Shown: positions 1 through 13,527 of the stretch, in pieces
Layout: each line of letters starts with the position of its first letter
How positions within the stretch are numbered: position 1 is the first letter of the stretch
Assembly: GCA_013396755.1 (NCBI GenBank)
Contig: VWZF01006072.1
Location: forward strand, 620,001 to 684,000
Direction: 5' to 3'
Source: Sclerurus mexicanus
Taxonomy: Eukaryota > Chordata > Aves > Passeriformes > Furnariidae
DNA length: 64,000 bases
The notes under the pieces: generated by a model
What the model saw: only the letters and a program-made list of their open reading frames with translations
Told to the model about the DNA's origin: nothing
The model's database searches: none
Translations under genes and position numbers: made by a program

Positions 1-3000
1 TTCATCATCTCCTCCACCCCCATCATCTCCAGCACCTTTTCAAACATGTGACTGGTCTGTGCCCTCCAGATCCAACTGCTGACCTTTTACAGCCACATAA
101 GTCAGCTAAAGCAGCCCTTCACCCTGAAACATCCCTTCTGGGGCATCTCTTCATTTCTCTGTGTACACCCAAGGCTTTCCCAAGAGGTTTGACCTCCTCC
201 AGATTCAATCTCCTCCCTTCCCAGATTTGCCTTCCTACCAGGTGGGACAAAGCCCCTCCTGGGCAGCATGGCCAGCAGAGCAGGGCATGCTCACCAGGTG
301 ATGGAGATGTGACGTGGCAGCCCCGTAACACTCTCATGTGACTGTCCTGGTGGCACCCACACAGCACGGCCCCGGTGGCTGCTTTGCCTCAGCACAGAAG
401 CTGCTTGTGCCGGGCAGCCACATCGCAGCAGGTCTGTCTGTGCTGCAACAGCTTCCTCTGGGCACCATGGCCAAGGCAAAAGTAAAAAAAGTCCTTGATT
501 CAAAATAAAAGGGCAAAAAGGTGATTCATTTTTCTCATGAACACCGTGTGTCATTTCTCGCTCTATAGATGGGCTCACAGAGTTCGGAGTCTCTGACTGA
601 TCCACGATTTCAAGGGCTTTACTCACTACAAATAATCTTTTGATGATGAAACCAACTGCGTAAACTTTGGAAGAAGGGCCCTGCATGAATATAGCCAAAT
701 TAGGAAAGCCCTACCATAACAGCTGTGTTCAAACCCACACATATTGCTGGTTTATTTTTTAATCTACATTACTGAATCTATTTTCAACTACAAACGGGAT
801 GACTCATTTGATCACGACCACTGAAAAAACATAGTGTGTTACCACAAAATATTTTTTAGTGTTGATGTAGTATTTTCTTTCCTTCCCACTGCAATCATGT
901 ATCTCTTTAAACCATGGGCAAAATCAGCCCATACAGGAATTTGGGTTGTTTTAGTCAATAATCAATAGAAAACGAGCTGCCTGGATTTAATTGTCCTTTG
1001 TCTGTCTTTTTTATTAGTTTCTTCCATTCATTTTCCTGTTATTTCCCTTTTATCACTCTACTCCAATTGGGAGTCCAGATGAAAATTTTCTTTAAAATAT
1101 TTCAACCAAATTTGTAGCTTTACTACTTGGTTCATGGAAGGGGGGGAAACACTTAACTGAAAGCAGCTGCGGAGCCGTATTTTCTACTTCATTTATCCCT
1201 TTATGTTTGTACAAAAGAGAAAAAATTGAAAATTAGCCAAGAATGTAATACCACAGATTCTCTCTCTAGAAAACACAGCAGAGTTTGCAGTAATCCCTTG
1301 AACCACAGTACCAGCCTCTCCATCTGCAGCACAGAAACGCTGCTCTCAGCCAGGCGACAGCCCTGTCCCACAGCCCTGTCCCTGCCCCTGCGCTGCTCCC
1401 TGCTGGCACATCAGGGTGTGCTGGCTGTGACCTCACTAGCCCATGGCACCAGAAACATTTATAGGTTTTGGCCATTTCTCTTGTTTCTGGACTGAATTTT
1501 CACTTGAATCAGTGAAAGAGCCATTCAAGCAGCTATTTTAAATGGACAGTATTGGTGTGGATTTGCCCTGGAAGCATCAGAGCTCCAGAGCCCAGGGGCT
1601 TCAGCCTCCTGGGGAACAGCAAACCTCACTTCCAGCTGCCCTCTTTCATTTCCTTTCTCCACCAGTGCCTTTTATTTCTTCACAACAAGGCAGGTTAACA
1701 TCAATTCCAGGCAGAAACTTGACTCTTTCCTTCACTTGGGATTCCTGAAGAAATCACAAAATCCTTAAGAATATCTCTCTGCTCCCCCTGCACTGCCCCT
1801 CCCCTGCAGCTGGGCTTCAGCCTCACCAGCCGCTCTGTGCTTGCATGGTCCCCAGAACCCCCCACCCCAGTTCCCCAGCCAGGCAGCTTCCAGACCCTCT
1901 TGCACTTTGTCACCTTGCCACCTCCCCTGGGACCCGTTCCCTTTCCTGGGGAGCACGAGCAGGGAGAGGGGCTGGGATCAGCACTGGGAACCAGCACTCA
2001 ATCCACACCCAGTGAGGATGAAGCTGCAGCTCAAGGACCCATTTCCTTGCGTCTTTACTGCGATAAAGCTCCATGTGAGTGTGGAAAGCATCCATGGTGG
2101 GACCCACCTGGCTGCTGGTGTCCATGACCAGGCAGGGACAAAACCCTCCCCACAGCAAGACCTCCAGCAGAAGGGCAGGCAGGAGCCCCGGGGTCTGTGC
2201 CCATCACAGTGACAATTTGGGATCCAAGAGCTGGCACTCAGGACTGCTCTGAGCGCATTGTTACCCCCCTGGCACAGTCTGTGCTGTGTGTTCCTGGGCA
2301 CATGACAGGGAGTCTGTGCCACAGCCAGGGATGGCACATGGGCAGTGGGGAAGGAGGAGACAGGGATGCTCCAACTCAACAAGCTGATGTGTTCCTCAGC
2401 CAGCTGCACCAGCCCCGGGGATCTGTCCTGATTCCAACAGGGTCTGTCCCCACCTCAGCCCCTGAAGGGCTCCCCACCTCTTCCATCCCCTCTTGCCACC
2501 TTGTGGCAGGTCTCTGCTGCCTGAGGATTACGCCAGTGAGCTGGGCTGGTCAGCTCCTGTTGCAGCCCTGCTACACACACCGGGGCTGGGCTCAGTGAGC
2601 AGATCCCTGGCAAGAGCATGTGGGTTTGGGAAAGGGAGGGAGGGCGTGACCTTCATTCTCTGGATTCAGAGTCAGAAGGGCTGGAAAGCGCCTTTCTCCA
2701 TTCCTCAAAGCCACGGCTGAAACAATACGAGTGGCAGGAATATAAACGAGGGACAAAGCTGCAAACTGAGCTGAGTTAGACTGTGCAATATCCATCTTGG
2801 AGAGCGCAGATTCTGACCAAGAGACGGGTATTGCTTAAGGGGCTTTAAATCACAGAGAATGATGCTCTCAGAGAGGCTGCCCTCCACAGATGACCTCATA
2901 TGTCTTTTCCTCCCCTGTCCTCAGTGACTCAAATAAACTCCTGACCTTGCAGGCTGATGAGGACAAGCTCGCAGAAGGTGGGGAGTCAGGGTTCACCTTC

Positions 3001-6000
3001 AGCAGCTCGTCAGAAGCAGCAAGGAGCAACGCTCGGATCACAAACCATTGCTGATGCCAATCTCTCACTGCTGTCATTCCAGCCAGAAACTGGATTGCCC
3101 ATGGTCCGGGCTGCTGCCTCTGATGCTCAGCTGACCTCAAGGGCCCTTCAGGAAGCCCCAGTCTGGTGTCACCTCTGCGAGGATAGTTTTGTGCTGATAA
3201 AAGCTACCGGTGAATCAACAGGAAGCTGAAATCCCTGATTCTCATAATTGAGCATCTTTGTCCATTTGTCGGCAGTTTATGGGCAATGACTCCTGCAGGG
3301 ATTTAGCTGTGTTTAGTCACAGGATGATTCTGTCTCTTCCTAGCAGAGAGCTAAGTATAGCGCAGCCTCATTACTCAGAGACTGCCAGTGATAACCGGCC
3401 CTGGCATCCTTCCCACGGCTCGCGGGAGGGGCCGGGTCCTCCTCCGGGCCAGCTTTACCTCACCTCCACCTCTCCCTGCTCTGCTCCACAACTGCCGGGA
3501 CCCCGGCGCAGATTTCATCCTCAGAGACAGCATTTATGGCTGTTTATTCCTGTTTATTGACAGGCTGAGTCGTTCAGAAAGCTAGAAACTAAAACGGTCC
3601 TCATCCAGCCCGGTTGGGTTTCCCATCCCAGAGAACTCCCACCATCAGGGGCCTCCCAAGGGGGTTCTGAACATCAGGAATAATCTACCCTTGGTGTAGC
3701 TTCTCACTCTGGCTACACTTCACTATCACTTGTCATGATTTATTTGTGTTATATTAAATACAACACTTCCAGACATATTTTTTTGTAAATGTAAGCATCT
3801 AGGATGATTTTAAGTCTTATTCTAATCTTAGGTTTATTGTTTTTCAATATTAAGTCGTTCAATAATGACAGAGCCTCATTACACCCGGTGTGAAGCTGTT
3901 TCCACGCTGATGGAAAGCCTTGGCTGCACTCGGAGAGCCCAATCCTGCCTCAGCACCTGGAGCCTGCAGGGACTCAGCTTTGTAACTGCTGCTTAAAACT
4001 AAAACCAAGAAACAAAAAAAACCCAAACCTATCATTTTTACATATAGCATCTCCCTGTGGCACAGATTTGCCCCCCCACCCCAGACAGAGCCTTCCCTCC
4101 ATGCTTGTCCAAAGCACGGTCTCGGCTCCAGGTGAGAGCCAACAGGGACCTGCCAGAGTGTCCCTGGGGCAGGTGACAGTGGGGACCCGTTGCAGTGTCC
4201 CTGGGGTGGGTGGCAGCAGGGCAGTGCCACTGCTCCTGCTGGGTGCTGGCCCATCACCCGGTGCCTCGTGGCACCCTGAAATCCCTTTGTAAGTTCTTTC
4301 CTATATCCCAGGTGGCCACGTGCATGTGTGCATTGGGAAAGTGAGATAATGTCACCCCATTGCCATGTCAAACGTTTCCTGGGGCTGCCAAGCTCTTCAT
4401 GGGTTTGAAAAACAATATCCCTGTGCTGTTTGTTCCCTCTGCTCGCTCTCAAAATGCCTCTGGAAGGTCAGGTTCAAATGCCCTCCCCGGAGAGACTTCA
4501 TGTTTCCAGAGTTTCTCTTCTGCCTTTGCTTTTTAATCCAGATTTTTCTGAGGATGTTCAAATACCCCTTGTAAAAATGAGCAGACATTTGCCCAGGGGT
4601 ACATTCCCCCTCTCTGGGGGGCACACGAGCCCCGATGCTTTGGCCTCTTTGCTGTACCCAGCCAGTATTACCAATTCAGCTCTATCCCCATTTTCTCTCT
4701 TGAAGAGAACGAATCCCTTCTCCCTGGGCTGGTCCCGGAGGCAGTGCCTGCTCCATCCTGTGCCAGAGGGGGAGGGCACCCAGCAGCGCTCAGGGCTGCC
4801 GGAGTCCAGCGCTCACCGGCTGCAGGGTCATGGCATCACTGTCCCAGGGGCATTTTGAGGCACGACTGGAGAACTCAGGGACCCAGCTGCCCCTGCATGG
4901 TCCCAGACAACACATCCCACATCTGGGAGCAGCAGAAAGTCCTTATCTTCTTCTGGAAGCAAAGCAGAGCACGGCTGGGGCACAGACAGGAAACACAGGC
5001 GCCTGTGCCCGTTGCCGCTCTCCTCCTGGTGAGGTACCAGCCTTTGCTGCCGTTCACTCCCTTCCCTTTGCACAGAGTCAATGCAAATTGTGTTCCTTCA
5101 TTTTGGAGAAGCAAATCCAGGTCCAAATGACCCTGGAGTGTCTGTTTCCCTCTTCCCCATCTCTGCTGGATTGCTGCATGAAATCTCAGAAAAATGTCCC
5201 AACATGGGAGGTATTAGACCAATACAAGCATTTAGGATTTCTTTTTTTCAGATTACAGTTGTAAGCAGCCAGTTCATCCCTGAGCTGGGGTTGTGCTCCC
5301 TGATCACAGATCATAGGGAGGCAGCTGAATCCTGGTTTCTGTTATTTCAGCACGAGTTTTCCCTGGGCTCAGACACAACAAAGAAGGGAGAATGGTGTGT
5401 ATCAGTGGGAAGTGGGGAACCAGGAGAGAGAGCTGGGAGCATGTGGAGCCCTCTAACCCTCACCTGCACAAAGGGGCTTTGTGCTAGACCTCCCAGACAC
5501 AGCAGGAGCAGGCAGGAATGTTTGTTGGAGCAGGCAGGAATGTTTGCTAAAGCTGTAAAGAACTCACCGTTCCATGGTAAAAAAAACCAAGCCAGAAACC
5601 AAAAGGCAATACATTGTCATTCAATGCTCAACATCCATTGAAATAACAAGAGAAACACAGTTTTGGACAGTTTCTTCTGCTAAAAATATTCCATGTCTGT
5701 CTGCTGTGATAAACTGCCCCAGCACATTCCTCTCTGATTCGGAAATCCATTTCCCTGCGCTTGGTGTCAGAGCCTGGGATGGGAGCACAGTGGGACACTG
5801 GGACAGAGGGACTGTGGGACAGAGGGACAGCAGGACAGTCCCAGCCCAGCCACAAAAGGCAACTTGGTTTGAAAGCTGCCAGCTCCCCTGCCCCAGCCAG
5901 GGCTGCACACTGCTGGGGCACCCCCGAATCCCCGGCCTTATCTCTCCCTGCACTGCTGCTCTGGAGCAGGAACACTTGAAAATATTGTTCATTTTGTTCA

Positions 6001-6051
6001 TTGTCCTGTCTTTCTAAGGCTCGGGAGCCGTGGCAGGAGCCGTGCTGTCTT
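1..6051. other. Upstream region without a recognised gene
   Basis: Mixed AT-rich (700-1250, 3700-3860) and moderately GC-rich sequence. A small CpG-richer patch lies at about 3390-3500. Open frames here are short, overlap on both strands and show no family features. I see no exon or RNA gene. Confidence 0.5.
5789..5841 (+). repeat. Imperfect short tandem repeat of a GGGACAG-like unit
   Basis: Six or so diverged copies of GTGGGACA, GGGACAGA or similar, about 8-10 bases each. Confidence 0.7.
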
Positions 6052-6230
6052 ATCATAGAATCCCAGACTGGTTTGGATTGGAGGGGACCTTAAAGCTCAT
6101 TCAGTGCTACGCTCCTGCCGTGGGCAGGGACACCTTCCACTAGACCAGGGTGCTCCAAGCCGCGTCCAACGTGGCCCTGGACACTCCCAGGGATGGGGCA
6201 GCCACAGCTTCTCTGGGCACCCTGTGCCCC
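6052..6230 (-). mobile_element. CR1 LINE 3'-end fragment
   Basis: It reads, in reverse complement, as the standard avian CR1 tail: CCCAGAGAAGCTGTGGCTG, then GGAAGGTGTCCCTGCCC, then a family-typical TTCTATGA-like end. It is 5'-truncated, as CR1 copies usually are. It ends roughly 160 bases upstream of the first CCAAT box of the CpG island. Confidence 0.92.
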
Positions 6231-6339
6231 CCCTCACAGCCCGCAATTCTTTCCCCATATCCCATCCATCCCTTTCCTCTTCGGCAGTGGGAAGCCATCC
6301 CCCCTTCTCCCGCCCCTCCATCCCTTGTCCAAGGTCCCT

Positions 6340-7090
6340 CTCCCCTGTTCCATACCGTGCCCTCCACGGACACGCGCCCACGCCCCGCCGCACACCATTG
6401 GTCCCAAAAGTTTTTGGCCGGCGTCGGATTGGCTGAGAGTGGTTTCGGGGCCGCCACGGGCGCCAATGAAAGGCGGTGGTCGGGCCGCGCGCCCGGCGCG
6501 AGCGGAGGGAAGGCAGGAAGGGAGGAAGGAGCGGGCAGGAGGGGGGTCCGTGCGGGACACCGGGAACGAGAACCGGCCCCGGGAGCCAACCCCAGGCCGG
6601 GCCAGCGGACTGTGCCCATTTCCCCGGGAACCAGCCACGGGCAGGAGGTGGGTCCGGATGGGGCAGCGGGCTGTGCGCTCCCCTTTCCCACGGGAGTCCG
6701 GCGAGGCCGAGCCGTGTCCAGAGGTGAGCGGGAGGGGCGAGAGCGCACCGGGCACCGGCACGGCTGAGAAACTCCACGTTTTCTTATTTTTTCCCCATAT
6801 TCTTCATCTGCTGAGCTCTCCTGCCCCGCGCTGTACCGGCAGCTGGACAGGGCTGGGAAGGGACAAGCACCCTCCGTTCAGGGCTGAGACGGGACGGACC
6901 CATCCCACTGCCCAACTCGGGGCTGAGATAGGACAGAACCCCCCACTCCGGGCCGGGAGGGGACAGATGCCATCCCTGAAGTCCTTCCCTCCCTCCTGCC
7001 CCTCCATAGGCACATTCATCCGCGTGTGGCAGCCCCAGCCCCGCTCCGGCGCTGCCCAGCCGCTGTGCCCAACGCTGCGCCTCAGTGCGG
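6340..7090 (+). promoter_or_regulatory. CpG island, TATA-less CCAAT-box promoter, probably of LMCD1
   Basis: This is the densest CpG stretch in the left half of the window. It holds ATTGG at 6397-6401 and 6428-6432 and CCAAT at 6463-6467, spaced 31 and 35 bases apart, as is common for NF-Y-bound promoters. A GC box-like CGCCCCGCC sits nearby at about 6381. No TATA box is visible. A good + strand donor (GTGAGC at 6724) lies about 260 bases downstream of the last CCAAT. The nearest downstream + strand gene is LMCD1, so it is the natural target by inference. A divergent antisense transcript, as at the human locus, cannot be excluded. Confidence 0.55.
6480..6723 (+). other. Candidate LMCD1 first exon (transcription start not fixed)
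   Basis: The stretch lies in the CpG island and ends at CCAGAG before GTGAGC. An ATG at 6658 opens 22 codons (MGQRAVRSPFPRESGEAEPC and two more) that end in phase 0 at 6723. That is the phase needed to join the ATG-starting exon at 18256. The predicted residues do not resemble the conserved LMCD1 N-terminus known from mammals. The exon may therefore be purely 5' UTR with translation from 18256, or the real coding first exon may lie elsewhere. The left boundary is a guess. Confidence 0.35.
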
Positions 7091-10000
7091 GCTTATTTCG
7101 GTACGAAAAGGTACTTCACCAAAGCTTTTGCTGGAAAAAGCTTTTTGTTGCCCGAAATAAGTGGTGTAAGGCACAGCTGCCCTGAGCTGGGTTCATGGGG
7201 GCTCAGTTGTGCCCTTTTAGCTCCCCTGAAAGTGTTCGATCCAGGAAATCCCAGCTGTGCCATAGTGTCCTTTGATGGGGACAGAACAGCCGGCAGGCCC
7301 TCCTGGAATGGCAGTGAGCTGGATGGAAGGGATTCTAATTGCCAGATAAAAGCGTGTGGAATGGGCTGTCAGGGAGCAGCTGCTTTCACGACCTTCCTCT
7401 CTGCACCTTTGTCACGTTGGTTCGGGCACGAGTTCAACGCCCCTTGGCAACTTGTTCTGATTCCATTGCTTGGTGCCAGGCGGCCCCTAGCAGGCAGTGC
7501 CGAGTGCTGTGCCCTGGGATCAGTGTCCGCGGGTCTCCCAGGGCACAGGGGCACCTCTGGAACCTTCACCATGGGGGATGCTGCCCTTTGCCATGAAGTT
7601 TCTTGCCAGTGCTGACCTTGGGGATCCCTCCCTGCCTGTCAGTTTGGAAGGTCAGCCTCTCTGTTGTCCAGATGTAGCTCCTTCTGTCTTGTAAGGTTTC
7701 AATTGAGCCACTGCTGGATCCCAAGGAAAACTGTTTGCCGGGTTTTACTGAAAACTGGCTGCTCCTTGTAGGATGCTCCGGGCAAAGGCTGGTGTTTGGC
7801 AGCGGGAGTTGCTGTCTGTACCTGGCCTGGGTGACTAGGGCTATGTCGTGCTCCTCTGCAGAGCTGTGTTCCTGCTCTTCCTGTGCCCTGCCTGACATAC
7901 CCAACACTTTGAGGTAGGACTGAGGGATTTCAGGATTCCTTCTCCCTCCAGCACTGCCACCTTCCCTGTCCCTGCTGACCCTGTTGGCTGCCCATCATGG
8001 GGACACTGTCAGTGCTTGCTGGCACGGGCAGGCACCCTAAGTGTGGCACTGCAGGGTGACCCTGTCCCTGCAGGTGTGCAGGGGGTGGCCAGGGCTTGGC
8101 AGGACCTGCTGGGAAGGGCTCCTGCTGTGTCATCCCCAGATACTCACAGTAGTGTGCCCTCTGCCAGCAGGTCCTTGCTGCTGGTAACCCTTGGCCATGT
8201 CCATCGGGTCCTGACTGCCTCAGCTCCTGCGGAGAGGGTGCCTTTGGGTGCCAACTGGAGCCCTCAGGAAGTGTGTGAGGTGCAGTGGAGATAGGTTCTG
8301 CAGGAGTGAGCACTGACCCTTTTCCATGGGGTTGTGTGCTGGCTGTGGGCAGGCTGGGTCTGCTGGCAGCAGCTCAATTCCTGCCTTGTCTGAAGCAGGG
8401 GGCGCTGAGCAGCCTCAGGCTGGGGGTCCCTCGTGGGAGGGAGCACAGGAGCAGGGCTGGATGTGGGCAGCGAGGAGCGCTGAGCAAATCCATGCTGTGG
8501 AGCAGAAACACACCCTGGCAAAGCTATTTCTGCACTGGACCCATCTCCCAAGAGCTTCTCAAGCATTGTCTGCTGGGGATGGAGCAGTGAGAGCTCACAA
8601 AGTGAGCACCCCAAAAGGCTCATGGATGCAGAAACCATCAGAGCCTTCCCTAAACATGTGGCTGGATCCTCAGCTCCCCCCGGTGCAAGGGCAAAGGGCA
8701 AGATGTCTTCTTTAATTTTGCTTAAACCCGTGAGGGAAAGGCACAAACTGTCTGCAGTGGAAGGTGTAGTTCTGCTGGGGATCCCTCTCAGGGCCGCCTC
8801 TGGGCTGTGCCAAGCGTAACCTCCATGGTGAGGGGGTGATGCCCTGGTCTGCAGGGCTCTGCTGCCCGTCTCCTCCCACCTGAGCACAGCAGTATAAAAA
8901 AAGAAGTCCCAGCTAGTTTGTACTTCAAAAGGGATATGAAGTGACATAATGAAAACAAAGAAAAAGAATAATGCAGACTCTGGATCAGTGTCTGAATAAT
9001 CTGTGTCCAAAGACGAATGGGCGTCTCCGCAGTAGACGGCTGTTTAATTTCCTGAATCCTGAGACGGGCACTTTTTCTGGGCATGGTGTGGAATACTGTC
9101 AAATTTTAATTTGGCTTGGCAGTGTCACACAGCCAGTCTGAGCAAGTCAGGGAAGGAAAGTCTGGAACTCATTAGGGCTTGTTGCGAGGCCCCGAAAATT
9201 TGATTTTCAATCACTGTTGGGTTTAATTATTGTTGATGTCTTGCCTAGCGTATTCTGGGATTCTTTCTGAGGAAATTAAAGCAGCATGAGTGGGATGGCG
9301 TTCCGTTTGGCACAGGGGTTGTTTAGATTAAATTCTAAATGGAGAGTTAAACCTCGAAGCAGAGATAGTGTGATGGCTGGCACGGCATGAGTGCCGGAGC
9401 AGGGCCAGCTGGCCAGGCAGGCAGTGGGCTTGTGTACTGTTCTCACTAAATTCTGTCCCTTCTTGTCAGGAGAGCAAAATAACCCACTAAGCTAAAAGCA
9501 CCCATCAAAGCCAAGGTAAAGTTTACGCAGTTAATACAAATTTTGATTCTTTAACTTTATTCAGTTCTTTAGCATGGGACTTGCAAACACCCAAAGCAGC
9601 CTGTAGGACAGAAGTGTAGCTGTTGCAGGAATATATGGGCTCCAGGGCATGCTCTGGGGGCCTTGGGGAGAGGCAGGAGCTCCCTCTCTATCAGCAAAGT
9701 ACCTGGATGGTTGAAAACCCCTCTGCATGTATCTGCAGATGTGGGTGGGAATGCTGGTAGGGATTGGGAGCTTGCCCTTGATAAAGTCCAAAAATTTAGA
9801 GATTTAAAAACTTGAACAAAAGCTGAGTCTCCAATGTATTCCTCATTTTTTAACAAACTGGGTCTCGATCAGGCTGTGCAAGTGCCTGGGCTGAACCCCA
9901 AGCTGTTCTCCCCACAGAGTGGCAGATGCCCAGTTCTGTGGGGAATGATGCTCAGCTCCAAAATAACGGGGGGCTCTGCCCAGAGATATTTTTGTGGGAC

Positions 10001-12764
10001 AAATCTGTGAAGATTTTGTGTCCCAAAGCACCATGAACAATTTGGGTAGGCACTGGTGAGCATGGCAAGAGCTGTGCCTGCAGAGAGGGGCTGCAGAGCC
10101 AGCACCCGAGTCCTTCAAACGTGCTGCTGCTCAGTTGTGTAAATGCTGTCAGAGCTGTACAAACAGCTTCATCCCTGCCCTGGGGAGTTGGAACTTGTAA
10201 CTTTTAACAATTACACCACTGGGAGTTGTTTGTCCCTTGCAGCATTTTCATGCACATTAGTTCTGGCTGTATTCACCAGCAGAAGCTCAGTTTCCACATG
10301 GAGTTGGTACCTTCTCTGCAAAGTCCCCTCGTGATGGATGGGGTGTCCCAGTATTGGGGACAGGTCATACATACATGGCTGGGGGCAATGGCTGTGCCCA
10401 GCTTTGAAAGCTGTTCTGTTCTTACGGGGCTCAAATCCCTGCTCCCAGAACAGCATCCTCATGTTGAAGCCCAGGGGAGGAAGCAGCTGTCACAGGGAAG
10501 CAGATGTTGATCTTAATGCAGAAACCTGCTCTGAGCAAGTATTTATAGACATGAAATCATAAAGCAGCACAGGGGTTAAGGAGCTTATTTTGGGACTTGG
10601 ACTCAGAGCTAAATCAAGTCCCATAAAATACAATTTACAAGTTACAAAATCCCTCTGGTCCTGCAGGGGAACAGTGTCTGGAGTATTTGTTTAGGCTGAG
10701 TTTTTTCTCTTTTTTTTTTTTAGAAAAGGAAATATTGTATTTCAGCCATTCAGGAAAGGCGGTACTTGAATGTCCCAGCTTGGAGCCACTATTCCATTTA
10801 GAGATGGGGCTCAGAGAAAGGGAAGGGTTTCTGGGCAGCTGTTTGCTTTTACCATCTCCCTGCTCCCAGTGCTTTGACTTCATCACTTGGTTAGGTCAGA
10901 GGAACACAGGAAAACAAAATCACCCCAAACCCTATTTGGCTGGATGCCTGTGTCTTGCCAGTATTTGGGCTGGCACAGCCCCTCAGCTTCTGCCTTGGGG
11001 TTCAGGGCATCACCAGCCACAAGATTCACTTGGATTTGTTCATTTGCTCTTTCTGAAGACCTAGAAACGTGTTTCTCAAAGCCACCTCACTTTATTTTCC
11101 CTCTAAGAGGGAAACTTTTGTCGAGATTATGAAGCTCAAGGTGAAAAAAAATATATGCCCTGTTTTCCTATTTCATGTGCTGCTGCCCAGTCAGCTCGGA
11201 CAACCAGAGAGCGTCTGCAGGTGTCAGCTGTAGCAGGAGCCTGCAGGAGGACAGCCTGGGCTCCTGTCAGCCTGTGTCCTAATCCAGAGCACCGGGACAG
11301 AACACCTGAGCAGCACCTCTCCTGGGCTGGGACATCTCTGTAGGGACCAGCCCTGCGGCCCCAGGGCTTGGTGTGACAGCTCTGCAGTAGCTGCCAGGAC
11401 CCCTGGCTTGCTGTACCTTTCTTCTGAACTCCCTCATGCCCCAGCCGCTTTTTTTTTGGCATTTTACACAGCTGGATGGGCCTTTGGGATTTTTGTGGGG
11501 TTTGGGATAGTGACTGCATCCCATGGTCTCCTTAGAGCTGATACGGTGAGGCTGCAGGGCAGGATGGGGTCAAGGAGAGGGATGGATGGCCCAGGCAGGG
11601 CCCTGCCCTTTGCCCACCTTCAGCTTTCTCCTGTTTCCTTGACTGCAAAGATCCTTCTGCTACTGCTGAGGAGATATTTAGGACCAAATCAGATGTTATA
11701 TGGAACTTTGATGGAAGCAGCCCCAGCAGTGCATCGTGTCAGTGCACAGGGGGCTCCCCATTCCCAGTGGCATCCAACACCTTCTCCTCCTGCAGGAGGT
11801 GGGAAGGACACAGCTGGCTCTGGGCAGGTCACTGGAGATCACATTGAAACACTTACCTGAGTGCTCTGGAACTCAGCACAGATGCTGTTTAATTAAATTT
11901 GGGTAGGTTCTTCCCATTTCAGACACCTCAAGGCTCATTTGGATTTATAATTAAACCCAAATATCTGAAGCACTCTCTGGCTTGTGGACAAATCTGTTCA
12001 TCTGATTTTTCAGCATTTGCCCTTCTCTTATCATGAATTCACACATTGTTAGTGGAGAAAGGAATGATGCCAGCTATGTGCTCTTGGAAGAGTGAGGTAT
12101 TTGCAGAGGCCCTGGTTGTTGGAGCTCTGTCATCCTGTAGGCTGGAGTTTGGCAGCTCCATTGAAATAGTTTCTTCCAGTATTGGTGCCTTTTCCTGGTC
12201 TTTTTGCTGCTGAAATAAAAGGCAACAAACTTCTTACTCTGCAGACTTTACTAAGTGCTTCTGGTATTCCAGATGATACCAACTCGTTCACTGGTGCCTT
12301 AAATAAATCCCATGGAGAGAATTTGAGACGAAAGACAGCCTTTTGTAAGGGGTTTTTTTTCCCCCTGTGAGTGTGGTAATTGGGATAACTGCTTGCTCAG
12401 AATCTGGCAGGGAAACAAATTGCTTGCAGGTCATGATTACAATGGATGTTTTCTATCTATGAAAATGAGAAGCAAATAGATCAAAACAGCCCTTTGCTGT
12501 TCTCAGAACTGCAGTAGTGAGTGTGTGTATTAGTTAATGCACTTTTAAGGGCAGTTGTTTGCCCTTGCACAGATTTATTCCACTTGCAGATGCTGTCATG
12601 GAGTCCTTCATGAAATTCAGCACAGCCCTGAGTGTCCCACTGAGCTGAGTCCTCCTGCAGCAGGTCCAGGGGATGTTTTGGGCCATTCTGTACCAGGACT
12701 GGCTGTTGGCTCCAGAGCACACCTGAGGCTGGACTTCTCTGGACACCAGGTGCAGTCAAGGAGG

Positions 12765-12805
12765 ATGTTGATCTTTAAGGTCCCTTTCAGCCCAAATCAT
12801 TCCGT
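12765..12805 (+). mobile_element. Short degraded CR1 3'-end remnant
   Basis: GATCTTTAAGGTCCCTTTCA followed by CCCAAATCATTCCG resembles the last 40 bases of CR1. Too short to be certain. Confidence 0.4.
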
Positions 12806-13527
12806 TTGTTGGTTATCAGCAGGAGGAGAAAAAAATAATAATACTCACTATGTAAAACTGTTGGCCAAGGTCAGGTGTTCCAGGAGTGGCACTTGTGTGC
12901 TCTAGTGTGTCAGGATGAAGCAGAAAGCAAAATCTGCATTCCAGGAGCACCTCAAGAGCTGATATTTTTATACTTTCATTGGTCCTAGTGCTCTAGGTTT
13001 GCATGCAGAGTCCGAAGCCAGGAATGTCTGGAGTGAGGGATGCCTGCAGGGCTGGCGTGTGTCAGCCCAATGCCATCAGACCTCGCCTCTGCCTGATAAG
13101 CAGGAGCAACAACTCCATCCCTGATGAATGGCAGAGGAGTGGAACCAGACAGGGCTCTGGCATATGAGGTTCAGGGAGGATTAGTTCCAGAAGAGAGGAT
13201 GAGCCAAAACAAACCCTGAGATGACTCAAGCTGAGCTTCTTGTCCTTCAGCACAGATATGGGGATTTCATCCCACCCAGGGTTGGTTTGTTGTGTTCCTT
13301 CAGTACCTCAGTTAGTTTTTGTTTCAATCCTCATTTAAGAAAAGTTAAGTGGGTAGCATCGCTTGGCATCTCCAGGGGGAGCCTGGGCAGTGTTGACTCC
13401 AGCACGAGTACCTGCAGCGAGCTCCGAGTCCTCTCTGCCAGCGCTTGGAGCTGGAGCAGCACTCGGGGCTGGAGCAGTGCTTGCCCCAGGCCACACTTAG
13501 CGTTGGATCCTTAGGAACAACTCTACA

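Noticed and set aside
6097..6777. Overlapping minus- and plus-strand frames of 175-330 codons in the CpG island
   Set aside because: High GC removes stop codons in all frames. The composition is Pro/Gly/Arg-rich with no family resemblance, and part of it overlaps a CR1 tail.
7085..7615. 176-codon plus frame (MRAYFGTKRYFTKAF...) after the CpG island
   Set aside because: Other frames are similarly open, no domain is recognised, and it lies in what should be LMCD1 intron 1.
12182..12370. 62-codon plus frame (MVPFPGLFAAEIKG...) with AG-like sites around it
   Set aside because: No homology recognised and no matching donor. It lies in AT-rich intron sequence.
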